A stretch of DNA of 64,000 nt from NCBI GenBank assembly GCA_963576475.1, contig OY754972.1, positions 29,033,668 through 29,097,667 on the forward strand, given 5' to 3'. Of the stretch, positions 44,485 to 54,544 are shown piece after piece. This stretch comes from Molanna angustata. Its lineage: Eukaryota > Arthropoda > Insecta > Trichoptera > Molannidae. A model generated the notes under the pieces. That model was given only the letters and a program-made list of their open reading frames with translations, was not told the DNA's origin and ran no database searches. Numbering within the stretch: the stretch's first letter is position 1; each line of letters starts with the position of its first letter. A program made the position numbers and the translations under genes.

Positions 44485-45673
44485 TCATCATCAGCAATGG
44501 CGCTACAGCTCGCTGCGAGCCTCAAGAAACTGCATCCATCCCGCCCTGTCGACAGCAAGTCTCCTCCAATTTGTCTGTCCGATCGCTCTTATATCGCCCT
44601 CGATGTCGTCCAGCCATCTCATCCTTGGTCTCCCTCTGCTTCTTCTTCCTTCAGGATAGGTGTCCAATACTTTCTTTGGGACCCGGTTATCCTCTATTTT
44701 ACAAACGTGTCCGAGCCAACGTAGACGTTGTATTTTGATGTATTGGACAACGTTTGGTTTACATTATTTCTAGCTCGCGGTTAAACCGGATCCTCCAAGA
44801 TCCTCCTTCACAGGTAGGAGGATCATCCCCTTTCTTATGCAAGGGACAGATCAGGCCATTATCCCAGTCTCTTGGCATTATTTCGACTTCCCATATTTTA
44901 TGGATGATTTGATGAAGACTTGAAGCTGCCCTGCTGCCACCATATTTTAATAGTTCAGATGGTATATCATCGCAGCCTGGAGACTTATTATTTTTAAGAC
45001 ATTTTATTGCTCTGATAGTTTCATCCAGAGTGGGTTCCGGCACATCTCCGACATCTGCATTTGCTCCTCCGGTGTGGTGTGTTCCCCCTCATTGAGCAGC
45101 TCATTAAAATGCTGTGCCCATCGCTTCAGTATATCGTCTCTATCATTAAGAATTTCTCCTTCCTTGCCTCTGCATGCTGTTGTTCTTGGCTTGAATTCTT
45201 TCCTTTGCTGATTTATTGTCCTATAAAACTTTCTGCATTCACTCTGGGTGTTCAATATTTCGAGTTCTTGTAGTTTTGTTCTTTCGTACAATCTCTTTTT
45301 GGATCTATGGAGCTGCTTTTCTTGTCTTCTTTTGGCTTTGTATTCTTCTTCTGTGCCCCTAGTGCTTCTTTGCTGCATTCGATGGTAGGCTCTGTTTTTC
45401 TCTTTTGTCACTCTTTCACACTCCTCATCGAACCAAGGGGATCTTCTCTGTGTTCGGGCCATTCCCAGCACATCTGAAGCAGCACTCTTAATTTTCTCCT
45501 GGAAGCAACCCCAAATCTCTTCGATCGACAAGCTATTATCTAGGTCTTGAAACGATTGCTCCGCTGCTTCCACAAACCTCATCCTAGTTTGTTGAGCTTT
45601 GAGTGCTTCAATATTCAACTTAGGTTTGCGCTCTGTTTTATGCGTTTTTGCTATGGATATTCGCGCTCTTACC
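44485..45673 (-). pseudogene. LINE ORF2 copy with large internal RT deletion, nested in SINE C
   Basis: TATACATCTTCC at 44473-44484 and 45674-45685 is a perfect 12-bp target-site duplication. Reading the minus strand, the first frame (from about 45655) covers the linker between endonuclease and RT: SIAKTHKTERKPKLNIEALK, SPWFDEECERVTKEKNRAYH and DDILKRWAQHFNELLNEGEH. A one-base shift leads to PEPTLDETIRAIKCLKNNKS, PGCDDIPSELLKYGG and ICPLHKKGDDPPTCE, the start of the RT fingers. Here the sequence jumps to GGSWRIRFNRELEIM, deleting the whole RT palm with its F-A-D-D motif. It ends with IQRLRWLGHVCKIEDNRVPK and SRGRPRMRWLDDIEGDI, then a GATGATGA tail. The copy is non-autonomous and dead. Confidence 0.92.
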
Positions 45674-45835
45674 TATACATCTTCCTACATTATATACATC
45701 TTGCTACGTTCTCTAAAATAAGCAAATAAATGCTTGTGCTATAGGTCAACGAAATCGGTCGAGGCAGGATTCGAACTCGCGACCACTAGATTACTCATCT
45801 TTAGTCTTCACTTGTTCATCTGATGCCACTAGTAG
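45674..45835 (-). mobile_element. tRNA-derived SINE family C, 5' part
   Basis: The reverse complement contains GGTCGCGAGTTCGAATCCTG (box B), CCTCGACCGATTTCGTTGAC and the body AGCACAAGCATTTATTTGC. Box A is weak. The element resumes at 44484 after the LINE. Confidence 0.82.
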
Positions 45836-45883
45836 AAATAAATGTAATAATAATAACAATTGTATATAAGTGTATGCATGTTT

Positions 45884-46667
45884 TCCAACTGTCGATTCGT
45901 TCAAGAGAATGAAATTCTTTTGAAGGAAGAGGCAGTTTAAATCCAAGACGCGTGTATGAAGGAACACGATTGTATGCAGGGTCTATATTTTTCACGGTTT
46001 TTACAACTTTGAAGTCAAAAAACACCAACTTTGAGGCTACGCAGCATAAATGTTGCATATACGGATTTACTCAGAATTCGGAGTAGAACATTTTGTGTGT
46101 CTCTGTGTGTCGTCGTCGTCGTCCCCCTATTAAGTTTTGATTCGCTCAATTTACAGAGCCGAAATTTTCAGAATATATAAACAGTATTAAGTCTACAAAA
46201 CTTTTATACTCAGAAATGTGAATTTTTGTTTCAATCAGTGGTTATCAACTTTTTACTTTATTTTTCCATATATCTCAGAAACCATAAAAGCTAGAATGCT
46301 GAAAATTGGTAAGAATATAGACAAATACAAAATCTCAAATATATTTTTTAAAAAAAATTTAGAGTTTATCAAAAAAATTTTATTAAGAAAAATATTTTTT
46401 TTATGACAAATTTGTGTTTGATATTTCCAAAGTTTTTAAAAATATCGAAAAAAAGCCGAAATAGCCCAACTAGATTATTTAATTTTCTATAAAAAATATT
46501 AACATTATAGTATGTAGTACATTTCAATTTTTTTTTAACAATTTTTATAAAAATTGAATTTAGTGACGACATCGCTTCATACAATTTGTATGGCAGTCGC
46601 CTATACACAATATTTAAGAAGACTTAATAGTTTGATACTTAATATCTAAACATGCATACATACAATC

Positions 46668-46698
<31 letters not shown>

Positions 46699-46914
46699 AA
46701 TCATGCTGTTTTCATATTCCGGATAGGAAAAAAGGACTGACCTCCATACTATCCTATCTTGACATACCCACATACCTACATGTGTCGTATAGAAAACAAA
46801 ATATCTTAAAATATTAAATAATTTGTATTTATGGGTTTATAGTTAGGTACTTATTCTTCAACTAGACATACTATCGCTATCGACAGTTGGATCTCATGTG
46901 TTACATGCAACTAG
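45884..46914 (+). mobile_element. HINE/Helentron-like element, complete, 1031 bp
   Basis: It runs from TCCAACTGTCGATTCG to ACATGCAACTAG|T. CGACAGTTGGA near 46881 is the inverted partner of the 5' end, placed ~25 bp inside the 3' end, that is, a subterminal inverted repeat. Stem-loops are present at both ends: CAAGAGAAT-GAA-ATTCTTTTG at 45902-45922, and CATGT-GTT-ACATG just before CAACTAG. An (ATT)n tract at 46671-46696 lies where the RTE-like insert has its tail. No coding frame is shared with the other copies. A TC start, CTAG end, subterminal inverted repeats and an internal microsatellite are known for Helentron-associated elements; the assignment is inference. Confidence 0.85.
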
Positions 46915-46939
46915 TTAAAAAAAATAATCATGTCTATAT

Positions 46940-47080
46940 TTTAATTGGTTTACCCACAGACTGGCAGTGTATTATGTATGCCTTGTGGGATTTTTGTGTT
47001 CACGGTTTCTTTATTATTGATATCATGTTTATATGTATTGTATGTTAACCGTGTACCTACCTAATCTTAAATAAATAAAT
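46940..47080 (+). repeat. Retroposon-like repeat J, copy 2
   Basis: GGTTTACCCACAGACTGGC, TATGCCTTGTGGGATTTTTG, TTGTATGTTAACCGTGTACC and CTTAAATAAATAAATT align with 28140-28292. Confidence 0.7.
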
Positions 47081-47094
47081 TAAAATGATTTTTT

Positions 47095-47240
47095 TTTAAT
47101 TACATTATCTACACGTCCTTGTACCCTGCGCAAGTGGCGAGTTTTATTGACATATGGCAATTTCTTCCAACTGACCAGTGTTTCCAGTCCAGAGAAGCAA
47201 TATTTTCGTGAAAAATGAACGATATCATTTTCAGACAATT
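47095..47240 (-). mobile_element. SINE family L, body only
   Basis: CCTGCGCAAGTGGCGAGTTT, TTCCAACTGACCAGTGTTTC and AGTCCAGAGAAGCAA follow the family body on the plus strand of the reference, so the element lies on the minus strand. The tRNA-like head is missing. Confidence 0.6.
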
Positions 47241-48005
47241 TTTCCTCTAGATATATAGAGCCAGCATTTAACATTGGTATAAGTACCTAAACCTTTTTAA
47301 TTAAGATAGACAAGGGAAATGAATCATATACCTACACGTTTGGTTAAAATTGCGTAAGCGAATGAAGCGATCACAGAAAAATGTCTCGATTTCCCTCCTT
47401 CTACGCCTATTTTGAGATATAGTAATATTTCATTCCATACCTCAGTAGTAGGTACCTACTCAGTTTTTTCTGATTTATAAAAATGTGTTCCTGCTTAAAT
47501 TGTATATATATAGTATATTCGACTGATTTGTATTGTTTCGAATATTTTGTTGAAATAAATATCTACATATGTCTAATACCCTCGCGTTTAATTATTATTT
47601 TATGTCGTACAAAATTGATCCAAAGTAAGTAATGAACGATCAACTTAATAAAGTATAATGATTTATCTCCATATTTCTATAGACTGGAGTAGATATTTTA
47701 TTGTATGTATGTATGTATAGTTAGTTACGTTTCATATTGTTGGTACCTCCCGTCTTCTAGGCTCGATAATTATCTACATACTTGAATGATGGCGCGTGAA
47801 TCCACAGGTGGTTGCTTGTTGGTCATTTCGAATTTTAGTCACACCTTCTTCCACAATCATTTCTATATCTTAATTTTTCTAGAACTGTCCACTTGATATT
47901 ATTCACGATAAAATCTTATTTATTTCTGTAGGCTCATCTATCTATAAATATAGTATTATGTAACCTCACGTGGAATATGTTCCCATTAATAAATATCTCA
48001 AAAAT
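47241..48005. other. AT-rich intergenic DNA, nothing recognised
   Basis: No frame, repeat or end structure in this interval could be supported. Confidence 0.4.
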
Positions 48006-48009
48006 ATTT

Positions 48010-48300
48010 TAAATTGACATATCAAAGATTTAGAGTGAGACTAAGTCCCGAAGACCAATTTGGGGAGTAGAGGAGGAAAGCTACAACACTGAGGATGAAG
48101 GTAGGGCTCTATGGACGGACTCAGAAGTGAGCAACAACAATCTGGTACGGGCCCCACCATTCGTTTCCCTGGTTTCGACCTCCCTCGCAGAACCTGGGTT
48201 CAGCTCAACAGAATAAGAACAGGCATGGGGTGTTGCAACTATCTTTTATAGAAATGGGGAAAAGAAGGATCACCGGGATGTGACTGTGACGCAGTACTCC
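48010..48300 (+). pseudogene. LINE C-terminal fragment with zinc-knuckle-like end
   Basis: The first frame reads SRRPIWGVEEESYNTEDEGR-like residues and ALWTDSEVSNNNLV. One frame shift later it gives PGFDLPRRTWVQLNRIRTG, then MGCCNYLL, a TAG, KWGKEGSPGCDCDAVLQT. The P-G-F-D-L-P-R-R-x-W, L-N-R-x-R-T-G and W-G-x-x-x-x-P-x-C-D-C pattern is the RNase-H-distal terminus found in several insect LINE clades. A frameshift and at least one stop make it non-functional. Confidence 0.75.
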
Positions 48301-48480
48301 AAACTTACAAAATTGCTTTAATAAAGGAACTTAATAAGAAGGCATAATTGGTGAACGTTTCGCAAACGCATAAAGTTATCACGTAAACCAACCAATGACA
48401 GGTCGTAAGCCCTGTAGGTACTTTGATTTCCTGGTTCTTCTATTATATTCCAACAACGTTAAAAATTTGTCAAAAAAATA
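48300..48480 (-). repeat. Interspersed repeat G, inverted copy
   Basis: Its reverse complement has CACCAATTATGCCTTCTTAT, GATAACTTTATGCGTTTGCG, GGGCTTACGACCTGTCATTG and ATAGAAGAACCAGGAAATCA, matching 57265-57460. It begins directly at the end of the LINE fragment. Confidence 0.7.
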
Positions 48481-48689
48481 GGTTTTCATTCTGACAACAC
48501 AATCCTTCTTTGCCTGATTTTCGCTTTTTTCTTAATTTTTAACTGATCATAGGTATACCTATTGTACAATATACATCTCAGTTTTTGGTATATTTAACCG
48601 AATCACTTTTATTATGATAAAACATAACATGACGTAAGTATGTACAACATTTTGTATCGTAATTGTCTGTAAGGTTTTTTTCTCCAGAC

Positions 48690-48775
48690 TCTTCTTTATG
48701 TGGTCTTTCAGAGTTTTGCAAGGGGCCGTTATTAGTCCCCATAAGTAGAACGGATGGTGGTGGAGAAAAAAAGCA
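48690..48775 (-). repeat. Interspersed repeat I, copy 2
   Basis: TCTTTATGTGGTCTTTCAG, AGTTTTGCAAGGGGCCG and AGTCCCCATAAGTAGAACGG are the reverse complement of 26278-26355. Confidence 0.7.
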
Positions 48776-48796
48776 TAAGTATCAATAATAAGAATA

Positions 48797-48892
48797 AACA
48801 CTTGCTTGCACTCTGTGCAAGTGGGAAATTAATTGCCAAATGGCAATTTCTTTTGACGAATCATTGTTTCCAGTCCGGGGAAACAATACCTA
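48797..48892 (-). mobile_element. SINE family L, body fragment
   Basis: TGCAAGTGGGAAATTAATTG, CCAAATGGCAATTTCTTTTG and GTTTCCAGTCCGGGGAAAC match the family body. No tRNA-like head is present. Confidence 0.5.
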
Positions 48893-50344
48893 ATAGGTTG
48901 GTATCTAAGGACCTGAATTATTCAAACCCGATTTCATTCGCGAATTTTGTACTTTTTTCACGAATAACGCGAATTTCAGCATTTTAGAAAAATTTCACCG
49001 AAATTTGGAGATCCATCAAAACAGACAGTAAGTATTAAAAAATAATTATTGCATCTCAAATTTCTACACGTGAAATCTACACATTCAATGCATTAAATAT
49101 AGTTTAATTGACATAAGATACCATGACTATAGGTAAGAATTTATTTACAAAATAAATAAAACTACATCATATGGAAGCCTTAGGTACCTACGTTAATGTC
49201 GATACATATAGGTTTCTATCCTCCTATAATACTGTTTTGGCAGACAGAAGAACACACCTTGAAAAAAAACAACGAGGCTATACGATGGCAATTATTCTTA
49301 ATTTTTAATCTTATTTAAATTGAATGAAAAAATTATATAATACATAATAATACATAAATAAATATGATTTTAATAGAATATGCGGTTCAAATGTTGATTT
49401 CTCTTAATTTACATTACTTTGTAAAAAATAACATCGATTTCTTGAAAATTAAACCCTTGTACTGAAAAAATAACACGGTTTTTCATAAAGAAAATAAGAC
49501 GGATTTCATATAAATAACACTACTTTTCACTTTTTTTTTACAAAAACATCACTCAAAAAAAGCCGAATAATGTCTCCGCTTTCCTTTAAATAACATCCCT
49601 TTTCCAATAAAATAGCCCTAATAATCCAGGTCTCCACTAAGAAATTATGTATTATTATTTTTTTAAGTATTTTTCAGATTTCGTCTTGTACGTCTTTAGC
49701 CATATCCAAACCTCACTCGCATACATTAACATCTACTTTATTAAATTAGTTTACAATGATTCAACGAACAAATTAAATATCTTAGTATATCTAATGCTTT
49801 GAATTTATGTTCAATTGTTATATACAGGTACAAGGTACAACAAAGTCTTGTTTTAAAAACAAAAAAATATATTATATTGGATCTCTGTTCAATACCAACT
49901 ACATATACATAATGTCATATAACACAACACAATAGCATCTAACATAATAATGATAATAGATTATTTTTTAAAATATAACATTTTTGTGTGATATTAATTT
50001 CTTAACTGATTGTATGTTTTGATAGCATACAATTTATGTAAGTAACTGAATTGAATGGTTACAGGGTCAGACATTTATTCAAATTTATATCGAAAAAGCG
50101 TAGCGTGGTGACATAAAAAACGACTGTGTTGTGGCCAACACTAAAGTCTCCGAGTATTAATATCAATTTCTCAACCAGTTTCAGTCTAAAACTAGGTTGG
50201 CAAATTTGCATTACTAAAAAAACACACCTAATCAAGGGAATAAATGAGAATATTGTATTTTTACAACAAAATTTTCAGTACTAGGTATATTGCTAATTTG
50301 TGAATTTTTTTTCATTTTCATTTACGTGAACGAAAAAAAACATA
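48893..50344. other. AT-rich DNA with an RTE scrap at 49672-49740
   Basis: TTCGTCTTGTACGTCTTTAG, CCATATCCAAACCTCACTCG and CATACATTAACATC at 49678-49732 parallel the RTE coding strand at 845-895 (GCGACTTCTGCCATGTCCAG, GTCTCACTTGCATACGTCAG), placing a small minus-strand RTE remnant here. Nothing else is recognised. Confidence 0.5.
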
Positions 50345-50547
50345 AATAAATAAATAATTCTAAACACTTCCATGCACGCTGGCTGGCGAGTTTTTATGTA
50401 TCTGCCAAATCTTTCCAACTAACCAGTCTTTCCAGCCCAGAGAATCATTTTTAGACAAATGAATTTAAGTCAATTTCTCACCGCTGAGGATCGAACCCAG
50501 GATGCCCGCATAGAAGCCAAACGGCTAACCACGATGGTCGACATAAT
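50345..50547 (-). mobile_element. tRNA-derived SINE family L, best copy
   Basis: On the minus strand the head reads ATCGTGGTTAGCCGTTTGG (box A) and CATCCTGGGTTCGATCCTC (box B), then the body (TGAGAAATTGACTTAAATTC, GGGCTGGAAAGACTGGTTAG, AAACTCGCCAGCCAGCG) and a (TTTA)n tail ending at 50345. It gives the reference for the headless copies at 19085, 47095 and 48797. The parent tRNA is not certain. Confidence 0.75.
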
Positions 50548-52185
50548 ATATTTATTTGTATATATTTATAAACATTTACTTACCACCACATATTCTGCTT
50601 ATGTGGCCCTATATAATTGATAATGGCCTGTTTTCGAACTGAGAAATAGTAGGTACCTACATCAAAAATTCAAGAAGTGTCCTGAAAATTCTTAACTTTG
50701 AGAGTTTTTTCTAACTCTAAAGTCCGTGTGACTCACACAGAAAATAGAAAACTTATAATATTACATAATATAAAATATCAACTATGTAAGTCTATACACC
50801 CGCTGATGTATTTAAATACGTCAGATACCTAACTCTCCAGTACTGCTACAGTACGTGCTATAAAAAATAATATTTCTTGTATCAAAAACCATTAAAACAT
50901 TTTAATTTGTGAATTTGTTCCGTTGAATGTTGTTAATAAATTGTGATTTGAGATGAATAATTCACTATATTTGTATGACCACCCTTGGCTATGGATATTT
51001 TAGTAAAATAAAACTATATCCATTGTGACGGATATTTTTGCCAAATGCAACGTGAAGTGAATGAAATATATTCACAGTAATTACTGTCTTTTTCTATATT
51101 ATAATTTTTTATAGAAATATATCTCTTAAATTGATTCTGTTTCTAATATTTAGGTATACAAACATAGAAACACTAACTCAATTGATTTTAATGAAGTTTA
51201 AAAAAAATAACTTCAACCAAACTAAAAAAATTTCACGCATAATTTTATAAGCTTTGATTATAATTATCATTTTTATTGGCGCTACAGTTTGCTGCGAAAG
51301 CCACCTCAAAAAAGTCTTCATTGCCCAAAAAAGCCTTAATTGTGAATTTGCACAAAGAACTTACACTTTTCCATATGATCAAGTCTTGACCAGCAACAAA
51401 GTCAATTCTTTGTTTTAAAGACAAAAGAAGAAGAACATTGTTTTACATTTTTTCATCTATACAATTTTTCAACTATTCTTTGTTATAGAGAAAAGAATAG
51501 TGTGCCTATTCCTTTTCAATCAAACCTGCTTAAATTTTTGCTCCGCTACACAAATCTTTAAATTAAAATATAATCCGCATATCTGTTTAAACCGTTTTGA
51601 AAATGCGAATAAGATATCAAATCTTTCTACTTCCAACACAAACTCTTAACCAATCTTGAACTATATTGTATATTTGAATAGTAAAATAATTAGACAGCAG
51701 TTAAATATCAAGGAGAATTTATGAGTGGGTACGTTCATGAATGGCCTATAACAAAAATTTAAGATTATTATTTTAAAATCGTGAAAGACCGCGATGAAAG
51801 AACAAGCTAATAAATTACAATGTTTGGTAAACAGATTAAATCGTGTTACAAAAACAATAATATTTAAATTGTATCGATGCGCCACTAATATATTATCTAA
51901 AAATTACAACAGGTATATATTGTTACGGTTATATAACTACTTGGTTTATAAAAAATACACCTATATACGAATTCACCAGGATATACAAATCAAGATCGAT
52001 ATTATAGTCAAGGAGATATGTATGAAATGAAATCAACGTAATATGGAAACAAAAATTTCACTTCGAATTGATAACTTATGTTTTTAGAAATCGGTTTATT
52101 AATGCAATGTCGACTGCTGTAGGCACACGGAGAATTTTATTAAAAAAAGAAATTCAATGGTTTCTTGCGCAATTATTGCCTTTCT
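50548..52185. other. AT-rich DNA with a LINE 3'-end scrap at 51275-51330
   Basis: TATTGGCGCTACAGTTTGC then TGCGAAAGCC at 51277-51306 matches the end of the LINE at 44485 (AATGGCGCTACAGCTCGC, TGCGAGCC), on the minus strand. Two open frames of 74-78 codons near 51660-52030 are unassigned. Confidence 0.45.
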
Positions 52186-52321
52186 GCCCCCCTAGACAAC
52201 GTGTCATTTAGCCCAAAAAAAGACAACTCAATGTATGAAAATGACAGTTGTCACGTGACTGACAACTGTCACTTCCATAGTTATCTTTTCTTGAGCTAAT
52301 CGACACGTTGTCTAGCAGGGC
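52186..52321. mobile_element. Fold-back MITE, ~125-135 bp
   Basis: CTAGACAACGTGTC at 52192 and GACACGTTGTCTAG ending at 52315 are perfect terminal inverted repeats. Outer bases GCCC and GGGC extend the pairing. The interior continues to pair (ATTTAGCCCAAAAAAAGAC with TCTTTTCTTGAGCTAAT; ATGACAGTTGTCA with TGACAACTGTCA), so almost the whole element is one imperfect hairpin centred on GTCACGTGAC. There is no coding capacity. The short flanks do not reveal a clear target duplication, so the superfamily is not assigned. Confidence 0.88.
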
Positions 52322-52636
52322 TGGACTGGAAACACTGCTAAATAAAAAAATTAAGAATTTCACCTCCTCTGATGGAGGCCTAATTTCTTGAAAGCGCTTA
52401 TGTAGGATCATTAAACAATTATTAGTTTTTGAATATATTTTTAAAGAATGAATGTGCTCTTGCAACAAATTTATCCTATATATCATCCTATACATAAATA
52501 TATCCACGGGCATTCTCTACAATAAGCAGAAGTTTTATGGGTACCTATATTATATCAATTTTATTTCTAATAATATTCATCATGAACATCCATATCATCT
52601 GTGAACGATGCACCATGAAAAAAATATATTTTTTTA

Positions 52637-52733
52637 ACTGTGAGGCACCGGCTTAGAATAATGCTTCCACTCTTTTCTATTATTGTTTTCGAGTGTTCCG
52701 TAAGATTCGATAAATCGAAAATACAACAGGCAA
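52637..52733 (+). mobile_element. SINE family B, 5' head fragment
   Basis: TGTGAGGCACCGGCTTAGAA, TGCTTCCACTCTTTTCTATT and TCGAAAATACAACAGGCAA match the start of the family. It stops where the copy at 12381 continues into CATCTCACATAGTTCAG; a matching 3' part begins at 53338. Confidence 0.8.
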
Positions 52734-52929
52734 AGATCAAACAGATCCTCAACTCAGGCCATGATATTGTAACTTCACCGTAACACAGATTTTTTTTTCT
52801 CCTTCATATCTTTTATAGGTACATGATGAAATTCCTGACGTAAGTCTTGAAAGATTGTGCATCTTGATTTTTCTACTTATTTTACTTATTCAATTTGTTA
52901 TGATTTGTTTTCTGTATATTCATTTTAGA

Positions 52930-53115
52930 TGGGTCGGTGGCAGAGCGGTTAGCGCGCTGGGTTAGTAATCCAGTGGTTGCGAGTTCGAATCCTGCCTCGA
53001 CCGATTTCGTTCACCTATAGCACAAGCATTTATTTGCTTATTTTAGGGAACGTAGGAAGATGTAGATGTACTTGTTTAACAAGGACACATTCATTTTTTT
53101 TCAAAAAAAAAAAAA
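52930..53115 (+). mobile_element. tRNA-derived SINE family C, best head
   Basis: GGTCGGTGGCAGAGCGG...TTCGAATCCTGCCTCGACC can be folded as a tRNA cloverleaf: the acceptor pairs GGTCGG with CTCGACC, the anticodon arm CTGGG-TTAGTAA-TCCAG gives anticodon AGT (threonine), and the T arm GCGAG-TTCGAAT-CCTGC has one mismatch. It is followed by the SINE C body, so I read it as a tRNA-Thr-like SINE and not a tRNA gene. The tail ends AACAAGGACACATTC then an A-rich run. Confidence 0.88.
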
Positions 53116-53337
53116 ATTCTCGCTTACTTTATTGTAAATTGATTTATTCTTATTGTTATTCCTCTATAAACAAAGATTAGTTTATTTTATTTGTTAATAC
53201 TTTTTGTACCAAGTATTAAATTTTTAATATTTCACGTGTAATTTCGTAATTGGAATACATTTATATTTTGAAAATTATGTGCACAATGTAATATAATGTA
53301 TTCTGTGAATTTACCAACAAATTAAAAATAAAATAAA

Positions 53338-53520
53338 ATATAGTTCAGCAATGAGGTTCAACACCCATTTTGAATGTAATGCCTTTTTGGTGGGACGAGA
53401 CTGGTGTGCGGGTTTACACGCACGTATTGTGCTTGCTTTTCCAGCGTAAAACATGTGCGCACACATGTCGCTGGTTATCCCACATTGTGGGATAATGCCG
53501 TGATGGTATGAATGAATATT
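53338..53520 (+). mobile_element. SINE family B, 3' part with RTE-like tail
   Basis: AGTTCAGCAATGAGGTTCAA, GTGCGCACACATGTCGCTGG, TTATCCCACATTGTGGG, ATAATGCCGTGATGG and TATGAATGAATA match the family. CCCACATTGTGGG is a perfect terminal hairpin. Together with 52637-52733 it could be one element split by ~600 bp. Confidence 0.82.
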
Positions 53521-53629
53521 TTTTATACTATAGAACTCCTTTACGAAGACGCACAAAATATCGACATTGATGAAGACTCTTTTTCTTATTTTATTTAACA
53601 TTCAATAAATTTTATGCTTATTCTTTGAA

Positions 53630-53965
53630 AAACCTGGCACCACAATACATTCAAGAGCTGTGTCAGAGATAAGAACTATCTGGAAGGCATCTCACACTCA
53701 GGTCATCTGGATCACAGAGTAACAACTCCCTAAAGGATTTGGACAGAGTCAACAAAGCAGCTTTCTATGATCGATGCTTTAGTGTGAGTGGTCCTATAAA
53801 GTGTAATAGATTGCCTCCAGATGACCGCAGTGCACAAAGCAAGAGCACTTTGTCTAACGAACTTAAAACAGCTTTGTTTCGTAGAGCAACATAAAACAGA
53901 ATATAAGCACCCTTGGGATGATTCTGAATCATTTAACGGCGCTATATAAATTATTAATATTATAA
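53630..53965 (+). pseudogene. L2/CR1-group LINE C-terminus and 3' end
   Basis: The frame reads NLAPQYIQELCQR, a TAA, then NSLKDLDRVNKAAFYDRCF, SVSGPIKCNRLPPDDRSAQS and LSNELKTALFRRAT before a stop. L-A-P-x-Y-I-x-x-L, F-x-x-x-x-P-x-x-x-N-x-L-P and F-K/N-x-x-L-K-T-x-L-F are the C-terminal landmarks of L2/CR1-group ORF2. The 3' UTR ends GGCGCTATATAAATTATTAA, the typical terminal motif. One stop near the start and 5' truncation make it dead. It is homologous to 38525-38745. Confidence 0.85.
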
Positions 53966-54185
53966 TTATGATTTATATTATTAATGCAATGATCTCTAAT
54001 GAATTCGCATAAATTAATTACATTAAAAATATTATTGTGAATTTGTTGCAATAGTTTTTTTGTATGGCTTGACCTTTCAACACGGAAATGAACATCACGT
54101 TATTTTTACATGATGACTGAAAAAAATAAGGATATAATGTACCTACCCGAAATACGGGTCATATACAATATAATATAACATTAGA

Positions 54186-54380
54186 CTATGCCTGCCTTTG
54201 TAGCCGAGTAGTTAGTGCATCGGACACTATTAACTGAGGTCACGGGTTCAAAACCCAGCTGCAGCGGAGGTATCCCATTCGTTTAACTAACAATATCTAT
54301 TGCAAATTCTGTCTGTGGAATTTACAACCTTACACAGATTAATGTTTGTGACAACATAATTTGTATATTTTGACATATGT
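54186..54380 (+). mobile_element. tRNA-derived SINE family D, single copy
   Basis: TTTGTAGCCGAGTAGTTAGT (box A) and GTCACGGGTTCAAAACCCAG (box B) at tRNA spacing head a ~190-bp element with body CATTCGTTTAACTAACAATA and TTACACAGATTAATGTTTG. No second copy was found in the window, so the body boundary is approximate. It could alternatively be a tRNA pseudogene. Confidence 0.6.
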
Positions 54381-54544
54381 ACCTACTTTAGTTTACCAAC
54401 TCGTTATTTAACTTATGCATTTGTTTATTTTGCCCTCATGGAAATCTAAAAGTTATTTATGACAGGAAAAATTAAACAAGAAAAATGATTAATTAGGAAA
54501 AATTGTACAAGGAAAGAAAATGTATGATAGATTTCGATTAATGT

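Noticed and set aside
52930..53005. A functional tRNA-Thr gene
   Set aside because: The cloverleaf is good, but the sequence continues into a body shared by three other copies, so it is a SINE head; mismatches in the acceptor and T stems also argue against it.
54186..54380. A functional tRNA gene
   Set aside because: Boxes A and B are present, but the stems pair poorly and the sequence runs on into a SINE-like body.
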